A stretch of 64,000 nt of DNA from Manduca sexta (lineage: Eukaryota; Arthropoda; Insecta; Lepidoptera; Sphingidae): assembly GCF_014839805.1 (NCBI RefSeq), contig NC_051120.1:6510001-6574000 (forward strand), read 5' to 3'. The notes beneath the pieces were generated by a model. It had not been told where the DNA came from and did no database searches. It worked only from the letters and a program-made list of their open reading frames with translations. The position numbers and the translations under genes are program-made. Positions within the stretch are counted from its first letter, which is position 1; every line of letters starts with the position of its first letter. Shown here piece by piece: positions 36,604-48,580 of the stretch.

Positions 36604-37425
36604 TTTCGCTATATCTTTGCAAGTATTTGTTGTAGAAATCCAACAGGTCGCGCTATAGAAATCCTTTTATCGATGTGTAAACTTATTTGTTTAAGAAAAG
36701 TTCTGTAGTCGCTAGATTGTATTTTTAGTTTGTAAGTACATTTACGGCAAAATCAGCATTAAAACACACCTTTTTAAATAGACACATAGATTTGCTTCTG
36801 GGTATCTAAAAAGTATAGCATAGGTACTATTTTATTATAATAACGTATTTTTTGGTTTCATACTCGATAGGAAATATACGAGAAATATAGTACGTAACAA
36901 TGTTTTCTTATGTTTTCGCAAAGGTTAAACATTGAAATAAAATTATTTTTTTAATTTTAACACGTTTCTTCATATAATAATTTAAAAAAAAAATAAACTT
37001 TAAACGTTGTATACCTATTTAATTGTAATATGTAGCTAATTGTAACTATCACTCTTCGGACGACTAACACCTCAGTCCCACTCATGACCATGGCGGTTGC
37101 AGTCTTCGAAACATCGGTAGAAAACTATAATTAAAAAACTCCAATAAAATCCGAAAAATAGTTTTATTTCAATAGTACGTAACTTTGAAACTATTTTGGC
37201 AACTGTGCGTGGATGCCGGCAATAGTTACCGATTTTACTGCGAGCCATTTCTCGGGAGATCATCACAGGCAAACTATAAACTAAGTCTAGGATCTTTCTA
37301 CTTACGACTTCTAGACGTTTTTACACCGGTACATAAATCTTACATTGTGTGATATCGGACCCGGAGGTGATTGTCTGTTGTTCCAATAGCTATATGGGTA
37401 CACTGCCTGAAAAATATACTTTTAT

Positions 37426-37490
37426 ATGGTTGATTAGGGTTAAACTGTTATTATTTGTCAATTAATAACAGTTTAACCCTAATCAACCAT
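37426..37490. repeat. Perfect 28-bp inverted repeat, 9-base loop
   Basis: Left arm 37426-37453 and right arm 37463-37490 are exact reverse complements, separated by TTTGTCAAT. The arms contain GATTAGGGTTAAAC / GTTTAACCCTAATC. No gene or known element boundary explains it. Confidence 0.9.
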
Positions 37491-40324
37491 CTGCTAAGAT
37501 TTACGTCTATGGCCAGTTCCTTCAATTAACAATTCAATTCTCGACTTGAAAAAAGAAACTAAACCGGGACAAATTAGATTTTTAACTTGTTTACTTCAAC
37601 CAACAACATCCAATAGTCCCGGCGGAGCGGATTGAAAGGTAAACAGAATCGCCACACGCCCTAATAGTCTGTTTGGCTACGCGACTGAGCTATTCGTTTT
37701 TATTACAATGCACCCGTTCGAAAATCCCTCCATTCTTTCTCGTATTCTGCTGTGTGTACGCGACTAGCTGACAATATTCAATTAAATTCGTTCCTCATAA
37801 TACAAACGTAACTATTCTGCCGTGCTAAGTTCAAAAGCGGTATCTCAAAAAAAAATCTAATACTTGATTTGTATGGCGTCAGATAGCTTAAAGAAATGCC
37901 CATCCAATGAACTAACCAAAATAAAGGTATCTTATTTAGAACTTAATAAAAAATCTTAAAAGAGTTTTCTCTATTTCAGTTTGACTTAAAAAAACTATAT
38001 TTACAAAACTTCGATTATTTCGAAATAAGGTTTCCCCTAAGAAGGTTTCCCTGACATACCGCTTTTGCGCTTAGCACAGCAGTATTATTATGTAAAAAGT
38101 ATCAAACTTTTTTCGTATGTATAACTATATTTAGTCATGACGATATTAAAATTTATTTAATCCATTTAATTGCGCTTTTAGTTTGATGTCTCGTATTTTA
38201 AACATCAAATTACATTGCGAGTATAATTAATGAGGCATAAACACATGACATGAAAATCTGAAAATATCCAATGTAAACGCGAAATGTCCTGTTAAATGGA
38301 TTCGCTGTTTAATAAACCGAGGTATTGAATTACATGAAATAGATTTAATTTAAATATAATATTTATATTTTTATGCCAGCATATATCTATAGTGTATTTC
38401 TTGAAAGAGATATATGACTGTAATAACTAGGTACTTCTTTGTAGTCTTGACAGAGTGCTCCTAGTCATGTTTGGGCCGATAGATGAACTGCCGTTTTCGC
38501 GATGCGTCGCCATGTGCTTTGTTGTTTGGAGTGGAAGTATTCGTTCATAGAGTGCATCATGGTTTCAATTAATTCTGTCCAACATGTAGGAGCGCGTCGA
38601 CGAACTATTTTACTCTCCATATTATTTCCTTTAATAAATTTAAATTACAGTTACATATAAGTTTTTTTTTTATTTTAAAATATGTCAAGTACAATCAGCC
38701 CTATCGTAACTCTCGTAGAATATAACAATAACTCGTAGAGTCGTAGCACATTGCATCGCTACAAGAAGCTAATGCGTGATGTTTATAAAAAAATAAAAAA
38801 TTTCGATTGACTTTATATCAAGTTTAAGTTAATTACAATGAAACGGTATTACAGGTGAAGTTGGCATTATTTGCAATGGGTACATTCCATTTTGTAAACT
38901 GCGCTGTCAAAGAATTATGTCGAAGTAAAATATATATTATCCTTGAGTAGTAAGTAGCAACAAGATAATTGCTACAGAATTTATTAAGTCTAGACAAGTT
39001 TTAATGCTACCATATTATTAAAGAGCATAAGCCATAACAACTTTAATCGCCGCCATAAATTCAAAAAATATTCTTAAAAGACAGTAAAGTTATATTAGAA
39101 AAATTTCGAACAGTGTTTGTGGATACTCCGTAAATGTAATGCTAGATAACTCAGTTGTTAAAGCTAGCAAAATGAAAAAAAATCATACCCAGGGTCATTT
39201 TAACATTGCATTACTAAATGAAACCACTTATTCGTCTTTACTTCTGGTTACATAGTGCCAAAAATCATCTATAGAAAATATTTCCGCCAAAAATCCCAGT
39301 TTTAGCTTTCTGCTTTTTTTAATCATTTTGTAGTTTAGTGCGAATATGGAGTTTGTAATTGTATTTCTGAATAAAAATATGATGTTCTCACTGCGACAAA
39401 ATGCTCTTTGTGCAATAGAATTAACCTAAAGCCGTGTAAAATTAAAATTACTTTTTATTAATATTTATTTTGTTCGAAGCTTACAATTTTTTATTTTACG
39501 TCTGTATATAAAATAACTTACAGTACAGTGTTGTCTCCAAGAGGACAAGTTTATGGTTTCATTTATTAATACAATGTCAAAATGACCCTGTACAAAAGCG
39601 TTTACCAATTAATAGAAAAAGAACACATCATACTCATTTAAATACATGTGTTGTGATATTCCTGTGTTTCGTGGTGTGGATATCAGTAAATTACGAAGGT
39701 TTTAGACTCTTCAACTCAGTTTCTCTCAGAACGAAATTCAAACCTGCAGCTTCTTTCATAGTCAACTCTTCAAACAACAACAAACTCTTCGTTACTACTG
39801 CAGCATGGAAAATATCAGTGTATACAGAATTGAGACAAAAAGACAATAAGAGACAATAAATTAATTTCATAATTGTATATAGCTGTTTCCATTTCACCCT
39901 AAAGGTTAACAGATTTATGAAATTAACTCTCGCACCTAAGAAAACAAAGTGAACCAAAACTTTAATTAGTAAATTAGGAAGTTAAGAGAAACCGAAATAT
40001 ATGCCTAAATATTTATAGAACAATTTTGGGCTGCTCATTATAATGGACAATGTCGACGTTATTAATTTATACATAATTCCGTAAACTCAACTGAAATTTA
40101 GTTATGTCCTGTCATATTTATATTTTCATCAATTAAAATGCAAAAGCCCTTGCTTTTCTGTGTAAATACCGAAATGATAATTAAAGTATTCAATTTCAAT
40201 TTAAAGGTGAAATTAAATTAAAGAGCATATTAAACCTGTACTAAAATTCAATCAACAGTGAGATAGATTAGAGTATATTAAAAATATGTAAATAATTATA
40301 AATTAAGTATTAAATAATATCAGT

Positions 40325-40598
40325 ACCATATGATATACTGTCCCACTGCTGAGCAGACCTTCTCTACTAGGGCTTAGTTCGCTAAACTCGCCTAGTCTGG
40401 GTATACCTACGAAATTCTTATGGAGAATTACCCACAAGTGCAGAATTACTCAAGTTGGATTCTTTCGCAGTTAAAGCAATCGAAGATTTACAAAGAATAC
40501 ACACATAACTTTTTTAGGAAAGTCAGAGGTGCACGCCCTTGAGTTTGGAACCTGCGAATCTTCACCTCGGTAGTACGTTCCACTTCCAACTACGGTAT
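40325..40598 (-). mobile_element. tRNA-derived SINE, family 2, reverse copy (diverged)
   Basis: From the left: ATACTGTCCCACTGCTGAGC, CTTCTCTACTAGGGCTTAGT, and a head region near 40540-40598 with the worn reverse B box. It is more diverged than the 16.5-kb copy. Confidence 0.65.
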
Positions 40599-40747
40599 CG
40601 CTGCATAATTATAGATAATTTATCTATCTATACTTATAAAAAATCTGTAGAGAGGTCAATTCTGTACATAAAATATATTTCCAAAATAACTATCAGGGGG
40701 TGATTAGGGATCGATACTGATGCTAAAAATGCAATTAGTAAAATTTT

Positions 40748-40780
40748 TGTCTGTCTGTCTGTCTGTCTGTCTATCTGTAT
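40748..40780. repeat. (CTGT)n microsatellite inside the Helitron-like element
   Basis: Tetranucleotide run with one CTAT unit. The 20-kb relative has a shorter run of the same unit on the other strand, so it is an ancestral part of the element. Confidence 0.9.
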
Positions 40781-41395
40781 AACCGTTATAGAAACAAAAA
40801 CCGTTATAGATTTTAACGAAACTTGGTACAATTATTTGTCATACTCCTGTGCTGGTTATAGTATACTTTTCATCACGCTACAATTAATAGGAGCAGAGCA
40901 GTGAAGGGAAATGTTGGGAAAACGGGAGAAGTTACTCCATTTTTTAAGCTTCCGTCGCGTGTGCAAGCTTAATGGTTACAGCTACACAGAAATCATGTAT
41001 GACGGAAATGTTCTCCTTAAAATTATGTAAAAAAATATCCCACGACAGCATATGTCTATCTTTTATGGTTGACTCACAATAACACGTGTAACTCCCGATA
41101 GCTTAGCAGTTCGAAGCTTTCTCATTATATTTGTCTACTCTTACGTTTATAACACTCTCAGTCATCCCTAATTATAAAAGTTAACATTATTAAATATTCC
41201 ATAAAAAAGAATCATAGAAATCGGTATAGAAACACCAAAGTTATACATGAAATACGCTAATAAGCCATCATGCGTGAATACTGAATCATGCTATAAGGAT
41301 TATTTTTGTATATATATAAGGTCGCGAACGCACAGGCAGGTGGCTTGCTTGGCACCTAGAGGCTAGCGAATCACCTAGCGAGTAGCTTCGTAAAA

Positions 41396-41415
41396 CGAAC
41401 ATTCTCGAACGTTCG
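41396..41415 (-). promoter_or_regulatory. Perfect four-unit heat-shock element (HSE)
   Basis: The pentamers CGAAC-ATTCT-CGAAC-GTTCG are four contiguous, alternating nGAAn/nTTCn units, the canonical binding site of heat-shock factor trimers. A fifth unit (CTTCG, 41386-41390) lies one pentamer away in register. On the minus strand a TATA-like TTATATATATAC follows about 77 bases downstream, so the spacing resembles an hsp promoter reading toward lower coordinates. Function is inferred. Confidence 0.6.
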
Positions 41416-42659
41416 CGACCGGCTCCATTTTTGAAGTCCGAAATCCACGCGGGCGAAGCTGCGAGCGGAAGCTAGTTGTTAAATAAAATTAACATTTAAA
41501 CTTATTTTTACCAATGTTAAAATATATATATATATATAAAGCGATATGAATTGTTATTTCGTATTACAATGACACCCACTACATAATATTATAATACAGA
41601 GTCCAAAGAAAGTTGTTTGCTCGGTTTAAATTGAACATCTTTGTAAGTTAGAGAAATATTCTTATAAGGGTTTATTCAGAAACACGTTATAATGAACTGG
41701 TTTTTCCTACGAACACCGAATAAAAAAGGAAATTAACCAAGGAACGGTGATTGGTAGAGACGGATTTATTGGAAAATAACATTTTACGCGGCCTTTTGAG
41801 GTTCGCTCCTTCCAAGATATAAAAAAGGGTCCTCTCACATTTAATGAACCTTGGCTGGCTTTTAGCGGAGCTAAATGATTTTTAATACTCATTTATGCCG
41901 ATTTTCGTTTCCCTGGGCAGAATAATATCTGAAAAACATTGGATTATAAGATAAGTTGTAACCGGCGGAAATTCTTAAACACGTCGCATTTTGTAAATGA
42001 GTTAAAAGATCCCTGACCAAAATGTCCATCACTGTTCATGCTCAAGAAAATGCATAAACAAAGATGAATAACACAATAAAGCTCATGATAACACAGACAT
42101 ACAGCTTTATATGATATAGCAATAAGGACACTAGTCGAAGGACTACGACTTAGGATTTCTGGTGCATGGACCGTGTCAAACTGTCGTCTATTCGTCGGGA
42201 ACCTCAGGAAATAAATAACATAGAAATAAGTTTATAAAGATTTCATAAAACTCTATGATATCACATTTAAATATTAGAGTGTTAAATGTAAAATTCAATA
42301 TATTATGTTATGTTCCAATATATTATGTTCCAAACATCTGTTTGTCAGAACTCAGAAAACTCTGAACAAGTTTAAAAGAAATTTGATACATGGTTAGACT
42401 AATTATTAGATTGACATATACTCAAGCTACTTGTAATTTCAAAAATATAATATACTTGTCATTATACAGTCTAACTTATAAAAAAAATCGTAAATAAAAG
42501 CTATAAAAGCTTAGTTAAAATACAAATTTACTCGATCAGCTGTAAGTCAAAACCGGTGATGGTTGTGACAGCTATTCAAGCAATTCTTAATCACCTCTTA
42601 ACGCTAAAACAAGTTTATAAGTAAGACTGATAATCTCTCTCCGGTAATATCGGGTTGCC

Positions 42660-42785
42660 CTTTTACCCGACTATGACAGTGAAGGAACACAGAGTGCACA
42701 CCATAATATCTCCTGCGTACCTAGCTAATCTTTGTTGAGAGTGACCGCCGTGGCCGAAATTCGCTTAGGAGGGATTCGTTCACTT
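42660..42785 (+). repeat. Interspersed repeat, shared with 1885-2050
   Basis: GTGAAGGAACACAGAGTGCA, then ATAATATCTCCTGCGTACCT, then CGCCGTGGCCGAAATTCG match the 1.9-kb copy in order. Confidence 0.5.
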
Positions 42786-43595
42786 GTTATTTCTAAAAAG
42801 TGAAGAGAGGGCCCGTTATCTTGAATCAAGTATTCCACGCAGACGAATCCACTAGGCAACATTATACAATACGATAAATATCGTTTTAGGTTTTCAATAT
42901 TTCTGGGAAACATATACTAAACTTATTTTGGGAACGGATAAAGGATTTCACGTCATATCGCGTGGGATGCTAAAATTTGGTGAGTCCAAAATATTAATTT
43001 TACTTTCGATGAAACGAACGATCCACCCACGTGCATACAGATTGGGCAAAATCACTTTTGAAAGTTGCACAACGATCTCATATTTTTATCATGCAAAGGA
43101 ACTATTCACATTAGCTACACGTGTTATGTATCAAATAATAATATCGTTACAGTTGGCTTTTTTAATTATATTATGCTTTGCCATTCAATTTTCTATCAAA
43201 TCTTCAATGTTCAAATCCAATTACAGAATTTTTATTTATTCGAGCACGAAAATGTGACCCCACTATACCTGATGGTAAGCGAAATGGAATCCTGATAAAG
43301 TGTCGACTGATTAAAGATGGTTATATTTCCTACAGATTCTACGCTTAACAAATAGCCAAGTATTTTCGGAAAATTTCGCATTTAAAATATTAGTGAGATC
43401 TGTATTGCATCGTTTTTAATTGAATAATACTTTTTTATTTTAACTACTTTTAACCTAAAATAAGTTTGTTAAAACATCCAAGCCTTCATATAAATAACAC
43501 ACTTATGTCGAATATATAAAAAAGTTAAAATTCTTGTTAAGAAACTTGACGGCTGCATCCTAGAAGCTTCAAGAGCCGGTAAACGGTTTAAAACT

Positions 43596-43917
43596 TTATA
43601 ACACACGGAATATTACTCCTGACGTCTTCTCATATTGTACAGAATGTAATATGTGAATAAATTTTAACTGCAACATAATATTTTTACACCCTTCATAAAA
43701 CAATTATAATTTCAAAAACGTTTGCCTTTATGATTATCGGATTATTGCATTTATGTATTTGAACTTATCAATATCAACACCCTATGATTGTACGTACGTT
43801 CGATGCAAATAAAATATTCAGATTCAACAGCGATTTATGATTAAAGATCTTTATAACAAAAGAACTATTACTCCTGGCGCCTTCTCATATTTTGCAGAAT
43901 GTAATATGTGAATATAT
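43596..43917. repeat. Short direct repeats and a block duplicated at 45.7 kb
   Basis: Two direct copies of TATTACTCCTG-CG-CTTCTCATATT-TGCAGAATGTAATATGTGAAT (gaps mark differences) lie at about 43609-43657 and 43868-43914. The DNA between them is matched, with many substitutions, by 45700-45940. No ORF. Confidence 0.5.
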
Positions 43918-45699
43918 TAAAAAATACATATTCATTCTCTTCGTGGAATTTCCCACGTGACCACTATTTTTTATTACACAAATTATGAAGAGCTGAAAAT
44001 AATTTCATACTTCAGTATATTTCTTCGTTCATAAGATAATTATCACAAAATTAACGGGCTTCTCAACTTGTGCGGTTTTAACAATTTGTCTTCGACACTT
44101 TTCCAAGTTAGTTATGCCGCCGCAATTTCCCGAGACGAAAAACGTGAACAGGGGTCCACTTACCTCGATATATTATTCAGGACATCTCGCCTTCACTTGC
44201 AGGAAGTATACGTTTTTAAATTTTATTCTATACTGCATCTTGTAACTTAAATTTGTTAATTGTTATTTAGTTAACTAAAGACGGATTATTTTTATTTAAC
44301 ATTTTACATTTGGTGTCATTTATGTGGAAAGCTAATTAAATTCTCCGTTCATAATAATTTTCTACTTGTATCGTATTATCGATTTTCACTGAAAGTAAAA
44401 TAGTTACATAGCTTATGTAAAAATACAAATATCATACATAGGCAATATCTACTTCCATAATTAACATTACAACTATCTTACTTTGTCACCAGAACCAAAA
44501 GTTTAAAGCAAGCGATCTCATCACATCGTTCTATTCTGGATAAATATACAATGAAAATGACATGTTATGGAATCAACGTTTTAGACATAAATAAGGGTTA
44601 CACACACTTAGACCTAGTTAGATACTTAACACCTATCTAGGTGCCCAGAATAATATACACGGGTCCCACAAAATAACGCCTACTTAGACATTTTATAACA
44701 CGTGAAAATCTTGCGAAATACCACATTAACACTTAATCTGTGTTTATCCAGGGGACGCCGTACTTACCCTGGAATTGGCTGGGTGCGAATAAATCCTCCC
44801 CGGACGAAACTAAAACAAAAGTGTGTATTGAAGTTAGTCCACCTTCCGACCACTATTTATAAACTTACATAGTGTTAACTGTTTTGACAATGACTTATCC
44901 TTCGTTAGAATGCAAGTTGTTACAACGTTGGATAAAGTAAGGAATAAAAAGATACTTATCTATAACAATTAGTTTAATATAATGGAGATGGAGAATTTGT
45001 TTGTGAATGATTAAAATATAAAAGTATGAATAAACTACATAATGTTGTTGTAAACTACATATATAATAGAAAAATATTTAAGAACCAGAAATTTACTGAG
45101 ACAATGTTCCATACAGTGACGTGGATTATGTCTTAATACGTGCAACATCTTATTGTAATATTCGATTAATTAACACTTTTACCATAATTGTAGAGCAACG
45201 TTTTGATTCATTGTTGAGCAAATCTTAGTTCCATGGCCTATGCATGGCTTAGTCCACGCTAAATAACCTTAGTTTCAGGACAATATGCAACGGCGTAGTT
45301 AGCTTTCGGTATAGGGTAAAATTTCAAAATTTTATCCGACGGGGAAAGCGACCCTTTTATGTAGATAATTCTAATAATCTAACAGTAGTAGAAACAAAAC
45401 TATGTACTTGTGTTGAATCAAGAGGAGCAGCCAGTCTACGGTAATAGCAACAGCCGAAACTGGATGTAGGATATAAATTTAAAATTTTCCTATAGAGTTT
45501 TTGTTGTACTACAAAACCACTTTACTTACAGATTTATCCGTGTAATTTTTCTTTAGAATAAAATTAAATAAATTTAAATAACTACGTTAAATTAAGTTCG
45601 AACATGATGTAAATTTCTGTTAATTCAAAAAAATTTACAGTCGGTTGAGTAGTTACTCCAGACATTTCCTAAAACAAATAAGTTTAACCTTACTTGTTC

Positions 45700-45940
45700 A
45701 TAATATTAGCGTAAAATTTCGCTGCAAAATAATATTTTCAGCCTTCTTAAAACAATAAAAATTTCAACAAATCTTACATTTATAATAACCATATTATGTA
45801 TTTATAAATGTATACTTTTATGTATTTGAACTCAAAAAATTATATTATCAACACAAAATGTTTGTATCTACATTCAATAAAATATTTATTCTGTTTCAAC
45901 AGCGCTTTATGATCAAAGGTCTAAAATTTTTATGGAATCA
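45700..45940. repeat. Diverged copy of the 43.66-43.85 kb block
   Basis: Landmarks shared in order are GCAAAATAATATTT, CCATATTATGTATTT / GCATTTATGTATTTGAAC, TATTATCAACAC and TTCAACAGCG-TTTATGAT-AAAG. This supports a common origin of both blocks. Confidence 0.45.
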
Positions 45941-47404
45941 AACTGCATCACAGTCTCACAGTGATCTTGCACCAGCTCCAAAAACCTTTACGACCTTGAC
46001 ATAAGGTCCATCAAAGTTCAAGACACCAATGCACCTGCGCCTACTAAACCGCACTATACGTACAAAGTACAAACTTATAAAAGCCCTCGGGGAGCAATCA
46101 AGAAGAAAGGTTAGCCGCGGGGTTCTTAAGCCTCTCACAATCAAATTTATCTGCATCGCGGCCGGGTTAATCGAGGATTAGTTAAATTGGGCCGGATTCT
46201 GATGGGGTACCTACAGGCCACAGGGGACACCGAAAGGCGATCCACTTACAAACTCATTACGCGGTTAGTTAGTAAATAATTTAATGGTTAATCGTTTTAT
46301 AAACAGCTAGCGAACATGCGATACTGTTAACCGTACTTTATTTCAAAGAAAATAAGAATTATTTTAAATTAAAAGTGCATTTTGAACTTACGAAATATTT
46401 CATCACATAAAAGTCCGGTATGATCCCAGCTGACGAATTATGCCTTCCAGAAAACATAACTAGTAAAAGATTTCAATGCCAATTGTCAACTAGGGGAAAT
46501 AAATATGTACACCACCAATTCAACAATTACTACATAATTTTATGTACTTTCCATTACACGTCCTTCAGGCGTCACGTTTACAGCCTTAACGCAAATGGAC
46601 ATATGGAGGACACTATCCCACGGTCCACCAGCACCAAGTAAACAATTTCAAGCGCGTAAACACGTCTCACGTATATCGCCTTCAGCTAACCTTGACAGCA
46701 ACAGAAGGTCGCATACAGCAATTTATTATACAACTCATAAACGTTTGTTACAATTTACCGAAGGGCCACATCACATCGTAACTCAAAACATTGTCATGTG
46801 AACATTTATTTCGCAGGTAAGTGCGTGTCTATTTACTGCTTATTCATGGTGTCCACTACAAAGGAGCACTGTTGAGTTCTATTTATTGCCCACGTAAAGC
46901 TTTACGAGCCATAAAACGGAATTCTCCGACATTCATTCGTTGGGACAAGTATCTAATGTCTTAGTTTATGTATTGCAGAGCAGGTGCCTCTAAATGTCAT
47001 ATTTTATTTCCACAACGTGTCGCCATAAAGCTTTTATTAAGATTCGGTGATTTTTCCATTGGAGATTTACATCACAGTAGGTGTCGATGTACAACCTATG
47101 ATCTACTATCGTGTACTATGCAAATCAAGTATAAAAGTTAAACACGTGGATGTAAACTCCAGGACTTTGTCACAAGTAACAAAATTTCTTTCTAATTCCA
47201 CAGCGTAACAATATCGTTAAAAGTTTTGTAAATGTAGTCGTTCCGTGTGAGGGTAAAATTAACAGCGTATAAATTGATATTATGCTTCAAGTAATGCACT
47301 AACTTTAACTACATGAAACTACGTATGCATTACCAAATCAGCACGTGGACATATAAGATTATATCTAAACCAATCTAAATACTAAAGTTTGTGAAAATAA
47401 TTAG

Positions 47405-47670
47405 GTGTTTGTTACAAGTAAACGCAGAAACAGCTCGACAGATTTGGATAAAATTTGGCGCACGGATAGAACATGAAATGATTACACATAGGCGGTATTT
47501 TGCTCCCTTAGGAAATGATATACTTTTTTAACAGATTTTTAAATAAATGGCATTGGTGTCATACATATGGCGCTATAAATCGCTACCATGTTTTAAAGAC
47601 CTGATCTGTAGCTTGTAGCAGGAACGGCTTTTCACGAGGGCGAGGTCGCTAGCAATATCTAGTTAATAAC
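47405..47670 (+). repeat. Interspersed repeat, long copy of the 15.7-kb family
   Basis: It starts CGCAGAAACAGCTCGACAGA and continues through AAATGGCATTGGTGTCAT and GCTATAAATCGCTACCATG to GGCTTTTCACGAGGGCGAGG. It lies about 900 bases before the gustatory receptor start. Confidence 0.55.
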
Positions 47671-48034
47671 ATAATTTAGATTCCATCAATCCTTCCATAA
47701 CCTTCAATCCCGTCTTACAACAAAGCATTAAATCAAGAATTACCCCATAAACAATCACAGGAAGCTTACCCGGCGTTAACCGAGTGCTTCATTTGCATAC
47801 ACCTAAACAATGCTCTTACGAACTGTTATACTACGCTGATAAACACATCATCGTATTAGAGCGCTAATTAATTTGTACGTTAGATAGAGAACTTAACAAC
47901 TTAACACTAAACTAGTAATAAATGTTATTAAACAGTGATTTAACTAATCACTGTTCTGTAACTTTCGATCTTATGCGAAATTATTTGAGAAACGAAGAGA
48001 CAAAACATTGATTCGGAGATTAAAAATAATTTAA

Positions 48035-48180
48035 ATTTTCTTATGTTTACGCGAATATTAGACATTAAAATTAAACTATTTTTCGGATTTTATCGCGGTT
48101 TCAATATTTTAGTTTTCTCCTGACGTTTCGAAGATCCCCCTATGACCACGAAGGCTGCAAAGTCTTTGAAACGTCAGTTA
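48035..48180 (+). repeat. Short interspersed repeat with TTATGTTTACGCGAAT start
   Basis: Relatives or fragments are at 11350-11410, 12475-12575, 36900-36960 and, in reverse, 37075-37185. Shared parts are CTTATGTTTACGCGAATATT, AGACATTAAAATTAAACTAT and, in the long copies, TTTCGAAGA/TCTTCGAAA near GACCACGAAGGCTGC. No ORF. Confidence 0.5.
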
Positions 48181-48580
48181 ATTTAAAATGATTAACATAA
48201 TTCCTAATTAGATATATATGAATGGATAAAGTTTAGAAATATAAGTATCCCATTTACACAAAATATAATTTTTATTATAATTAATGTTAACTTCAGTTTC
48301 TCAGTTAAAGTTATTTTTAAGTAACGAGACCTCGTGTAGCTAACATTGATATATGAGTCATAAAGCGAATGGAATATGACTAAGGTCTAATTCAAGGTGA
48401 AGTGCACGTTTAAAATTTAACGTAAATTCGTAACGCTTACGTAGTTGCAATCAACTTGTCAACCTTTGAAAGATGACCTGGCCCCACCTAGTCATTAGCT
48501 TCCTTCTCAGTTGAACTTGAGGCAATGTTAACTATCAAAATTGCTCAGTCGTGCGTGAACTGATACGCGTTACTGACAAC

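Larger units (their letters stand above)
40627..41475 (+). mobile_element. Non-autonomous Helitron-like element carrying a heat-shock element
   Basis: It starts TCTATACTTATAAAAAATCT and ends GCGGAAGCTAG, inserted between A (40626) and T (41476). The left half matches the 504-bp copy at 20 kb in reverse, including GTAGAGAGGTCAATTCTGTA and a (CTGT)n run. The right half carries about 350 bases that the shorter copy lacks, with a TATA-like run, an 11-bp inverted pair GGTCGCGAACG (41320-41330) / CGTTCGCGACC (41410-41420) and a perfect heat-shock element. No Rep/helicase coding region is present. Confidence 0.65.
33173..48580. other. Intergenic stretch with repeats and no supported gene
   Basis: The stretch holds a GC-rich retroelement-like block (33400-33890), a perfect inverted repeat (37426-37490), a Helitron-like element (40627-41475), a reverse SINE (40325-40598), several interspersed repeats, and a duplicated noncoding block at 43.6 and 45.7 kb. 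Isolated exon-like pieces at 44768-44809 and 46570-46815 are described under findings. The remaining ORFs are short and without recognisable domains. Confidence 0.55.

Noticed and set aside
37426..37490. Telomere-like repeat
   Set aside because: Only single GATTAGGGTT units occur as hairpin arms, there is no array, and the moth unit is TTAGG.
42928..43257. 109-codon plus-strand ORF
   Set aside because: It lacks an ATG near its start, overlaps another ORF and ends at the edge of a known interspersed repeat of this window.
44125..44165. Minus-strand exon ending in GAG|GTAAGT
   Set aside because: All three frames have a stop between the only acceptor and the donor.
45956..46156. 66-codon minus-strand ORF in a GC-rich patch
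   Set aside because: The patch is followed by a GAAAGGCGATCCACTTACA block common at lepidopteran retroelement ends, so the ORF is probably retroelement debris.
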